Source: Ophiostoma sp. CBS 140.51
Lineage: Eukaryota > Ascomycota > Sordariomycetes > Ophiostomatales > Ophiostomataceae
NCBI GenBank assembly: GCA_029298735.1
Contig: JANSLP010000135.1
Location: 1 to 64,000 of the forward strand
Length of the DNA stretch: 64,000 bases
Direction of reading: 5' to 3'
Made by a program: the position numbers and the translations under genes. The notes under the pieces are model-generated. The model searched no databases, had not been told where the DNA came from, and saw only the letters and a list, made by a program, of their open reading frames with translations. Positions within the stretch are counted from its first letter, which is position 1. Every line of letters starts with the position of its first letter. Below are positions 11,101-19,769 of this stretch, piece by piece.

Positions 11101-12544
11101 ACTGACACTGCTTAATTGCTTGTCTCTGCTCTTCAGCTTGCATTGACTCGGCCGAACACTGAGAGATGTCATTCTGCTCGTTTCCTAGGCGATCGGGAAT
11201 CGCCTTGCTGGGCCTTTTCAACGGAATCTGGGTGCTGTTATTTCTTTTTTGACACCATTTTGTGTCCATTTTGCCCTTCTCTCTCGTCCGCACCGAGACA
11301 TTTCCTCCCTTGATTCGCCATCCCGCCCTCGATTTGTCCGATTCGGATCGCCCTTTGCTGTTTTAGTCGACAGGCACAGCGACGCATCCTCTTTACCTTT
11401 TTGCCCTCACAATCCCCTTTCGGCCTTTTTTATTCTGAGCTGTCTCTCTTTTCTTTTTTCCTGTTCTTTTCTTCGGTGGCAGGCCCCATCGTTCGTCATC
11501 TGCCGCACCCCTCCCTCACCTACGTCTCTGACCACTGCGTGACGTCGTTGATAAGAAGTGGTTTCTACAGTGACAATCGACCCTCCCTGCGGCGCATCCC
11601 TTCTTTTCTCCTTTCCTATTCTGTCCCTTACACCTTTCTCACGTCCTCTGAGTCTTCGATTCTTTGATTCTCTTGTCCATCTCGATCAGACCTGATTTCC
11701 TTTTTGGGCCACTAGCATGCAAGGGGACATGGGTTTGCTGCTCACTTCGACAGCACATGACACACATTATGCGCCTGGCCTACACACCCTCTTTTTCTAT
11801 GTAAGTGCAAATTGTCGATGGTGGTCTTGGCTCATCATCGTCCCTCTTTACGATGCTAAAGTTGAGTTCAAGTGATTTTTAAGTGGCTTTGCACTCTTGC
11901 CCTTGAAAGGGCTATCCTTTTCGCGTTCTTTTCTGCCTTTCAATCTATTTTGCATTCCTGCCTGCACTCCTAGGTGACCGCTCTACTGCTCTTCTCCCTC
12001 CGACCAGCGATCTCCTTGCAGTATCGCCATACCGCCGAGACAGAATTTGCAGAGGGCGAGAAAGCGCGAGGGCGAAGAGGGCCTCATAGGGAGAAGGGAT
12101 GCTGCAGTCTATGAGTAATGACCAAGCACTCTTTAATGAGGGCTCATACTCACAAACGCGCCGTCGTCTTCACACCCATTTGGCTGTGTTGGTGTGCACC
12201 TTGGGCAGAATGCAATCTATTCGGCCTGTCCATTCATGAATGGACCGGCAGATGCGTTTCAAAAAGACCAGACGACAAGGCCGAAGAGGTCACTCGTTCC
12301 CCGGTAAAACGTTAAAATCAATATATCAGGTTGGCGAACGCCTCTTATCTTCTGATTATGCCTATACGAGTGCACCATCTGATGGGAGATGCAGTTGCTG
12401 TTTTTTTTTACCCGGTTAAGCAACTGGCACATTGACAGATGAGGGATGAAGGAGGATTAAAAAAAACGATAATCAAAAAAGAATCATCGAGAAGATAATA
12501 CGAAAAGGATAAAATAGCAGTCGTTTACACCTACAAAAAAAGAC
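8145..12544. other. Long upstream/intergenic region, no gene supported
   Basis: About 4.4 kb between the Myb-like gene and the tRNA. It contains long CT-rich tracts (9480-9760, 11240-11690), a GTACCT-rich cluster at 9131-9410, direct repeats such as CATCTGCAAG twice near 10217-10237, and a 10-bp direct repeat GACCTGCATG at 10498 and 10582 flanking several GCAGTTT words. Frames here are Ser/Leu/Phe-rich and not convincing. A long leader or regulatory region for the Myb-like gene, or non-coding transcripts, are possible. Confidence 0.45.
9131..9410. repeat. Cluster of GTACCT/AGGTAC words
   Basis: At least eight copies of GTACC or its complement lie within about 280 bp (near 9145, 9206, 9223, 9236, 9248, 9268, 9301 and 9396). 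They include the 13-mer TGTGGACAGGTAC twice, about 17 bp apart (around 9198-9228). A CATCGT word then repeats four times at 9362-9398. The density of palindromic GGTACC-like words suggests a regulatory array or short-repeat expansion upstream of the Myb-like gene. Confidence 0.4.
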
Positions 12545-12552
12545 AAAAAAAA
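12545..12552 (-). terminator. Pol III terminator candidate for the tRNA
   Basis: Eight T residues on the minus strand begin 48 nt beyond the tRNA 3' end, and a second run of seven Ts lies at 12535-12541. No run of four or more Ts was seen between the tRNA and this point, so the 3' trailer would be about 47 nt. Confidence 0.5.
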
Positions 12553-12599
12553 TTGAGAATTCGAATGGTGCTTCTGTGAAAGAAGCGCATCAGGATTTG

Positions 12600-12672
12600 A
12601 GCCCGATGCGGGGGTCGAACCCGCAACCTTGAGATTAAGAGTCTCACGCTCTACCGATTGAGCTAACCGGGC
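12600..12672 (-). tRNA. tRNA-Lys(CTT)
   Basis: The 73-nt cloverleaf reads on the minus strand from 12672. The acceptor stem GCCCGGT pairs with ATCGGGC (one G-U pair). The D arm carries the A box TTAGCTCAATCGG, the anticodon loop is CTCTTAA with anticodon CTT in a GAGA/TCTC-type stem, and the T arm holds the B box GGTTCGAC. There is no intron. The discriminator base is T, as in the yeast lysine CUU tRNA. CCA is not encoded, as expected for a nuclear eukaryotic gene. Identity follows from the anticodon and the complete fold. Confidence 0.97.
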
Positions 12673-15600
12673 GTTCGATCTCATTGTTGAGAATGACTCT
12701 TAAGTTTTGGCTATATGAAGACTGTACTATTTTTTAGATGACTACATAATTTGCCACCATTTTCGAAAACGCCAAAAAACAGACTGCTCTTTTGGACAGT
12801 TGATGAGAGACGAGAAAAAAGAACAATTTGTTGGAAAACAAATGCTAGACATTGCACAGCATAGATGAAGTTTATTCTCTCGACAGAAAGGCATCTACAA
12901 GAAACACCGCACGGAGCACATCCGCCTTTGTTTCCAAAAGATGGCATAGGACGAGAACAGACGGGTTCGCCGTTGAAAGTGTTCACTCTTTGGACAACTG
13001 TGGTAGAGCCAGGTTTTTTCTTCTTTCGCTATCTATTTGCATATTGCCTACCCTTGTCTTTTGCCCGGGTCGCCTTTTTGCACTTTGGCATGCATGCTCA
13101 CACGATGCCATGCCATGCTTTCTTTTCTTTCCCACATGCAGCTTGCTGTAGCGCTGCATGTCCTGCTATGCCTAACGCATCTTAGGTCAAATGCATCTTG
13201 CCGGGAACGTGAGGAAGAAAGTTGAAGACGGCAAGGAAAGAAGAAAGTCGTTTGTCGACAAACTGTTTGCCCGCCTTGCCAACTTTCTCTTATGATTGAC
13301 CTGGCTATAGTCATAGTCTCAAGGCTGAACAAGAGGGCTATTCATCGTTTCCAAAAGTCCTCATGGGGTCACTTTTCATTTAAAGAGTACGGTGAAGCTC
13401 ACAAATCAGAAAGCTGTGCCCACAAAGGTGTGCGGTGTGGTCAAGAAAGAAGGAATTGCGGTGACAGAGAGCAAGGTTCATGGAGCAAAGAGTGGATGCC
13501 AGAAGACAAGCACCGGAGCAAGCTACTTCACCGCTCACCTTTCAGCGATTTTATTCGATTTTCCCGCCGTATCCGCGAGAGAAAAGAATGAATATTCAGA
13601 AAGACGAGAAAGACAGATAAGAGGAGGGGGAGGGGGGCAGAACGAACACCCCGGTTTTGACGATGGACAGGGAAAAGGTGGCAGAAAAAACGCGAAAACA
13701 CGAAAAAACGCGGTCTTGAAGCTCCACGTGCCCCACCAATAATGGACAGTTTAATTAAAAGCAGGGATCCACCTGGCGCACTGTCTTGTCAAGGACACCC
13801 TTGCACACGGCCAATCACATTACACGGTTGAGTCCACGAAGGGGACGCGAACAGGGGAAGGGGGGAGAACAGTTGAAAGAGAGGGGGAAAAGAGTAAAGT
13901 GGGAAAGTGAAAGAGAGATCGCACACGTCGTATGTCGTAAGTTGCATGCAGATGGAGAATGGTACAATTGCATACGATGGTAACAAAACGATGATGCAAA
14001 CGGCGAGGATGAAAGAGATAGAGAGACAAAGAATAATGAGAAAGGGACAGAGGCCGACGAACAAGAATAGATATGACAGCAAAAGGCGACGAAAAGGCCC
14101 TCTTTCTGTTTCGATGCTACTTACATTGAAATCCATACTCCGAATCCTGCAACACTTGCGGATCACCTGCATACGGAGGATGAAAGACTGAAGACCACGG
14201 ACGGACAAGGTTTACAAGCAAAGAGATACGTGGGGTGTGTGTCCCACTGCTCTGCAGCAGTGCCTCGTGATGCTGCAAGTCCGGGTGCAGCAGCAGTGCG
14301 AGATGGTGCAAGATAGCACAGAAGTGGTTCGTGTTGTCGAAGAATGCAGGGTGGTGAAAGTCAAAGAGAGAGGCCAGAAAGACGAGAAAAGATCTTGGGC
14401 GGCGCAGATTTCGTGTGTGCCGGGCGAGCCACAACCATGGGCGAAACAGCAGCAGGGGGCCGCAAACAATGTGAAACAAGAAACGGAACAAAAAGACAGA
14501 GCAACCAAAAAGGTGAGAAAGGTGAGAGAAGAACAAATATAGATGATGGGAACTGATATAGGAGGAAGTGCTCCGCAAGAAGAAACAGAGAAGCAATGGA
14601 AAGAAGAAGCGGCATTGAGAAACAAAAAACGAGAAAACCAGCGAGAGTCGTCCTGTGGAACGGTCTCTCGTCACCGAGAAAGAAGAAAAAAGGAATGTGA
14701 CACAAGACTCGGATCTGGCCGAGCAAGTTTGAGTACGGAAGACGGAAAGAAGCACTCCGAGGATAGACACGAACGACAAGGCACAGTATCGCAACGACAA
14801 AAGACAAAAGAGACAAAAAAAGAGACAGCCTCGCCTCGAGCAAGGACAAGGTCCGGACAATGACCGCAAATGTCGTCTGCCCCGTGCGCTGGCAGGATCT
14901 TCAGCGTTTGTCTTTTGTATCGTAGATGTATCTTTTTATAACTCTCTTTGTTCCTTTTTTATCTTCGGTTCATTGCTTCTTTCCCTCGTTTTTTTCGTCG
15001 CCTCTCTCTTTCCTTTTTCTGCAATGCTCCGGCACCGTTGGTTGTGGGTTCCTGCTTGCTTGCTTGCATGGCATTAAAAAGATGGCGCAAGAGGCGCAAG
15101 AAAAGGGAAGGAGCGGTGGGCACTCCCGAAGACGGATACAGCCAAACTGATGGAGACCCTTTCTTTAAACAAAAAGAACAGGGGGCAGGGTTTGTGTTCC
15201 TTGCAATGCGATTGCAACGACACTTCCACTCGCACTTGCAAAGTAGTCGATGGAGACAAAAAAGACCCTTCAAAAGCGTCCTTAATTGCTTGAATATATG
15301 GAGAAAAGACCCTGAATCCGTCAGACGAACAAGCAATGGCGCTGCTTTGGTGATCTGTAGCGGTGTCGAAGCGGTGTTGAAAATCACAGTTCTCCATTTT
15401 TTTTGTTCAACAGAATTCGTCTTTGGGAGCGGTGAGCCATATTCGTCTTTGCGTGGCAGCCGCGCTTTCTTTTTCGTTGCTTTTGTGCACAGAGTACTCC
15501 GTACTTTCTATTGTCCTTGTCCCTGTTCGCTGTCGACTTCCTTCCCCCTTTATCAGTAAAGCCTGGCTGGCGTCCATGCACGGCCCCGGAAAGAGAAGGT

Positions 15601-16165
15601 CCTAAAACGGAAATATTTGAGGTTTTAAAAGACTGGCTACAAAGTCTCATGACCACGAGCCCTGCAATGCGAACAAAAAACCAGTAGGAACATAGCAACG
15701 GAGCGAAGAGAAACTCACGATTGCATGTTTGCTCAATAGAGGGCAAGAATCATTGAAAGTTGTATTGACGTGGTGCGGCGTCAAGCAGAAGACTACAATT
15801 GCACAGCTGGCTTCTGACAGATTTCTGAGAACGGTCTGAGAGGCATCTGAACTGCATCACAAGCTGGCCTGCATACATCGAATATGCTGGACTCTTACAA
15901 GGGCCGTATCACTACTCCTCCTGACAGCAGGCTTTGTTACAGGGATGTTACGAGGCTTGGTTTACTGTTCACTGTAATTACAATGCTGTTACTGAGTGAC
16001 TGAGTGCAAGAATGAGGGAGCAAAAATGAATAACAACGAAATAGATTTGGAAAAATAATCAACGACATAAATAGCTTAAGATTTTTTTCGTAGATTGGAA
16101 GGACAAGCTCCGGGTATCGTGATGTGATGCTTGCGCAGTTTGTGTAGAATCTTCGTAATGTCGTG
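12673..16165. other. Intergenic region, no gene supported
   Basis: About 3.5 kb of skewed purine/pyrimidine sequence. The largest frame (minus strand, 14117-14869, 250 codons) is almost wholly Phe/Leu/Ser/Cys/Arg from a pyrimidine-rich strand and has no domain. A purine-rich stretch is seen on + at 13590-14870 and a pyrimidine-rich one at 14930-15030. It looks like promoter-type low-complexity DNA rather than genes. Confidence 0.45.
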
Positions 16166-16234
16166 ATGTCGTGAAGTCATGGTGTCGTGAAGTCATGGTG
16201 TCGTAAAGTCATGATGTCGTAAAGTCGTAAAGCC
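16166..16234. repeat. 16-bp tandem repeat
   Basis: Units ATGGTGTCGTGAAGTC (16179-16194), ATGGTGTCGTAAAGTC (16195-16210) and ATGATGTCGTAAAGTC (16211-16226) follow each other directly. They are flanked by partial copies at 16166-16178 and 16227-16234. Copies differ by one or two substitutions, so the array is short and young. Confidence 0.85.
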
Positions 16235-16700
16235 ATCGAAGGCGAGAAGATGGTGAGAAGGGCGACAAATAAGAACATGAAGAAGGAGAAGAAGAAGAGA
16301 GGCATCCACCACCCAGTGAGAACCAAGGCCAAATCTCCAAACCAAGAACATGCCAATAATCTTCGCAAGTCCAAATCCTCCCAAGTCAATAAAAAAGGAA
16401 AAACAAATCCAAATCTCCAGTCCAATCTCCGGTTCAAGGACCATGCCCATATTTTCCACAAGACCATCCAAGTCCATCTCGTCCATCTTCGCCATATCCT
16501 CATAGGCCGAGGCAAACTTTTTTCAAGAGCAAGAAGCATACTTCTTGGGAGCAGCACTCTTAAGAGCATCCTTCTTCTGGGCAGCGGCCTTCTTCTGGGC
16601 AGTGGCCTTCTTCTTGCCACCGCCGTAGCGGTCCAAGGAGGTATCAATCCCTTTTCCCAAACAGGGTATCCTCCATATAAAAAATTCCCGGGTCCGACCC
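16235..16700 (-). pseudogene. Possible broken coding remnant
   Basis: On the minus strand a Lys/Ala-rich stretch (RYGGGKKKATAQKKAAAQKK, then KDALKSAAPKKYA) is read at about 16640-16530 and ends in a stop. Just downstream a different frame reads AKMDEMDLDGLVENMGMVLE and a hydrophobic, membrane-like tail down to the 16-bp repeat. The two pieces read like parts of one protein separated by a frameshift or an unrecognised intron. No start with a continuous frame was found. I do not recognise the family, and the call rests on protein-like composition only. Confidence 0.3.
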
Positions 16701-17018
16701 TGATCAATCAGATCCTTCCCCCGTCCTTCGACTGCTCAACCTCACCAAAGCGCCCCTCAAGGCAGCCCGCTAGATGATGGATACTTTTGATAGAACGTGT
16801 TCGAGAAGAAGTAATGATGAAAGTGAAAGACGATGATGAGAAGAGAAGGCTCACGGAGAAAAAAGAATGGCGGCGGCCAAGTCATGAAAACGATTAGACT
16901 CAAGCCACGAGGGGTGGGAACTCGCCCGCAGCCACCAAGACAAGTCGCTGCTGATCCCCCGGCCTATAAGCCCTCACCTCCGGGAGCCTGCAAAAGCAAA
17001 GACCCCGGTGGGAGCACC

Positions 17019-18009
17019 CTAGTTGCCAGGAGCGCTGGGCGACCCCCAGCCTCCGCCTTGGCTTTTTTTGGCTCGACGAGGCTTCTTGGAACCCTCGGGC
17101 TCCTCCCATGAGACACTCTCGCCCAGGTAATGCTTGGGATGGTGTTGCAGGTATCTACCCCGTGAGCATTCTCTGCACACATGTATGGAGCAGCCGCGTG
17201 TCCGGCATCTCTGGAGAGGGCTCTTGACATAATCACAGGTGTCACATACAGTTGCGCTAGAGAACACCGCCAGCCACTGGCTGTGGGTTGCGTCCCCTCC
17301 CACCGGAGGCGGAAGGAGTAACGAAGACGTGATACCTGAAGGGACCATCCCGACACTGCTAGGGACAGCATTATCAATGGAGAGGAGGTCTGGCACTGCT
17401 TGGTGGGCGAGCCCCGAAGATGGGCCAGGGATGTCGGCGTTGGCGACGTCGCCGTCGCCGTGCACGACACCCCTGGCCGGCTCACCAGAGATCCGGGGTA
17501 CCGCTAGAAGAAGAGAGAAGATGATGTATCAGACTTGGAGATGTTCTTTTATTGTTTTGATCATGTTGGTGACGTGGGACGATGACTTACTTGAACGCTC
17601 GCCGAGACTAATCCGCTCCCGTAACTAGTGGAAGCTGCGATCGTCTGCGAGGGATAGCTCGACGAGCGTTTCGAGCGGACCCCAGCCGAAGCTGGAATCC
17701 CCAGCGAGGCCACAAGGGGGCTCACTGACCATTGCTGGACCCGAGATTGTCTGGCCTAAATCAGACGTATCAGTATATGTGGACGGTAGAAGATAAAAGA
17801 GGGTAGGAAGGAGGTTATATATGGGAGGAGACGTACACCCGTTCACGCTGGGAGCTGTGGTGGCGGCAGGTGCCGACCAAGAGGCCGAAGCCTCGAGCTG
17901 GAAGGAGTCAGTATATAAAGCCGGGTATGGAAAGAATGAGTGAGGCAGAGTTGGAAGGCGCGATGGGACAAGAGCTGACGTCAGCGACCATCAGTAGAAA
18001 CTTGTTCAT
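17019..18009 (-). CDS. Five-exon Cys/His-rich small protein, unknown family
   Basis: Hand-built model: exons 18009-17980, 17897-17837, 17755-17730, 17624-17591 and 17503-17019. The introns are 82, 81, 105 and 87 nt with donors GTCAGC, GTACGT, GTCAGT and GTAAGT and acceptors CAG, TAG, TAG and TAG. All phases agree and give 211 residues starting MNKFLLMVADLEASASWSAP. The C-terminal part holds a compact zinc-ligand pattern, Cys137-x2-Cys140-x9-Cys150-x4-Cys155-x4-Cys160-x2-Cys163, followed by His171, His172 and His175. A Lys/Arg-rich, Gly/Trp-containing tail follows. The pattern resembles cross-brace zinc folds but matches no family I can name. A TATA-like box lies about 250 bp upstream. The first four exons are tiny, so the 5' structure is the uncertain part; exon 5 is the firm core. 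It lies in a repeat-rich accessory block. Confidence 0.5.
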
Positions 18010-18226
18010 CTGGAGCAGTTGTTAGCTGTCTGAGTCAAGGCATGCAAGAAAGAAAAGTGAAATGAGTGAAAAAGGGTGACGGGCAAAGGCACTTGCTGTT
18101 ATGTGTGTGAGATGTGGTCACGGGGTGTGTGTGGTTGGTTGCCGTGTGGAGGATATCGAATGTTTGGTTGGCTATTCGAAGGGTGGGAAGAAACGAAGAA
18201 AGAGAAGAGGGGAAGGAGGGAAGGAG

Positions 18227-18254
18227 AGAGGGGAGAGGGGAGAGGGGAGAGGGG
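18227..18254. repeat. AGAGGGG minisatellite, four perfect copies
   Basis: The 7-mer AGAGGGG is repeated four times without a mismatch, within a wider purine-only run from about 18182. Four G4 tracts in a row on + could form a G-quadruplex. It lies just upstream (in gene orientation) of the TATA-like box of the Cys/His-rich gene. Confidence 0.9.
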
Positions 18255-18258
18255 ATAT

Positions 18259-18266
18259 TTTATATA
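18259..18266 (-). promoter_or_regulatory. TATA-like box of the Cys/His-rich gene
   Basis: TATATAAA on the minus strand lies 250 bp upstream of the proposed ATG at 18009. It directly follows the G-rich minisatellite on the upstream side. Similar AT words inside the first introns make this less certain. Confidence 0.4.
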
Positions 18267-18558
18267 AGGGTAGTGTCAAAAAATTATAACAAAGACGCGG
18301 TAGAGTTGTTCTTGTAGAGGAAGGAGCGAAAAGTGGGCAGGTGCAGACGGTGAATCACCAAACATAATAAAGACGGAGGGTGCGATGTAGGACTTGAATA
18401 GGGAGCTTGACACGGCAACGAACGGAGGAAGCTCCGGAAGCTTACTTCACCTCGCCCACCCGCCAAAACGGCCACATTACTGGCGGGAACATAAAGGAGG
18501 GAAAGTCGAGGACAATAGAGAAAAAAAGAAAAAAAGAGTAGTCACCCACCACGGAGCC

Positions 18559-19248
18559 ATAATGAAAGCTCGCTCGAGACCGTTTATGCCGACATGGCGG
18601 CGAGGTTGGGCCCAAGTGAAGGTCGCCTCGCTCCCCATAAAAATATTTCGAAGATGTCGTGCGTGTTCAATGAGCACAATATACTCTTTTTTTTGCTGTG
18701 AAGCTATATTGAAAGTTCGTTCGACACTATAAAGGTCGATGCTTTGGAGGAATCTTGAGGTCATGTTTTTTATTACTATCTATGACCCGCTATCCGAGCC
18801 TGTGATAGTTACATCTTGCACAATCAAAGGGTGCTGCTTCTTTTTTGGCAGCTTCTTGTGGTTATATTGAAAGTTCGCTCGACACTGCTTGGTCGACGAT
18901 GTTGAAAGTTTGCTCGACACCTTCTTGGTTCATTCTTGGGAGGCATTATTGATTCCCGTCCCTGTAGCACTATCGCAGCTCTATTCTCAATCTTGATAGA
19001 TGCATCTCGCACTACTAAAGGCTATCGCGGGCTTTCGTTTGCTGCGTGCACGTTTGAACATATTGAAAGTTCGCCAGACACCTTTGAGGCTGATCTCTTG
19101 GCAGACATTTTGGAATGCCTTCCTTGATTCAATATTCGCGGCCCAATTGAGGGCATTTGATAGATACATCTCGCACTATCAGTGGGCAGTACCGCACAAT
19201 CTTTTCTTTCTGCTCCTCTGCGAACATATCGAAAGTTCGCTCGAAACG
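18559..19248. repeat. Decayed tandem repeat, about 160-bp period
   Basis: A core close to TATTGAAAGTTCGCTCGACA recurs at about 18559, 18705, 18863, 18898, 19059 and 19225. Spacing is near 150-165 bp, apart from one extra copy 35 bp after the third. A second core close to GATAGATACATCTCGCACTA precedes copies at 18803, 18995 and 19159, each 60-66 bp before the first core. The unit is therefore two conserved blocks with diverged spacers. On the minus strand one frame reads VERTFNI or a variant in several copies (VWRTFNM, FERTFDM), so it may derive from a repetitive protein gene, but stops interrupt it. Origin unknown. Confidence 0.75.
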
Positions 19249-19502
19249 TGCTGCATTGCGGTATATTCGTTGCTGAGAGGAAATCTCTTTCTCTCTCTTT
19301 TTAGCAAGGACGTCGCCTTCCAATTTATTGTAGAGCAGTCATTCTCGGACATGCTCAGTGACTGTATATTTGTATTTGACATTCTATTGAGCTGTCGATA
19401 AATTCTTTTCGAATTCTTGTTTAGATTCTTCTTTTCAAGCCTAGTACTGTGTATGGGCCCCTATTCTTTAATAATGGTAACCGCGTGGTACTTGTCTCCC
19501 AA

Positions 19503-19769
19503 GCAGCCTTTTTATAGCCAGCAAGACTCAAGTGTCTCTCCTCATAAGATGGGGGAAAGCAGCTTAACTATCTTATCTGCAAAATATGATTCTTCGTTGC
19601 ATTCTCCCAAGTCAGGCAGAATTTTTGCAGCAAGCAAGACTCAAGTGCCTCACCTCATCAGGCGGAGTTTCATCTTTCAGTTTTGTCCGCGAGGCAAGAT
19701 GGTTCTTGGTGACATTTTCCCAGGCAGCATTTTTATAGCGAGCAAGACTCTAACCTGTGCCTCATCGGG
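19503..19769. repeat. Second tandem repeat, about 110-bp period
   Basis: Three copies of a roughly 46-bp conserved block, at 19503-19548, 19616-19661 and 19724-19769. All share GCA(A/G)GC or a close variant, a TTTTTATAGC-like stretch, AGCAAGACTC and a CCTCATCAGG-like end. The spacers of 62-67 bp are diverged. No continuous reading frame covers the array. It lies 250 bp beyond the 160-bp array and shares no obvious word with it. Confidence 0.7.

Noticed and set aside
11739..11758. U6 snRNA-like start (GCTCACTTCGACAGCACAT)
   Set aside because: Only about 19 nt resemble the U6 5' hairpin. The invariant ACAGAGA box and downstream sequence are absent, so it is a chance match.
14117..14869. 250-codon minus-strand frame
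   Set aside because: Almost entirely Phe/Leu/Ser/Cys/Arg from a pyrimidine-rich strand, with no domain and no splice context.
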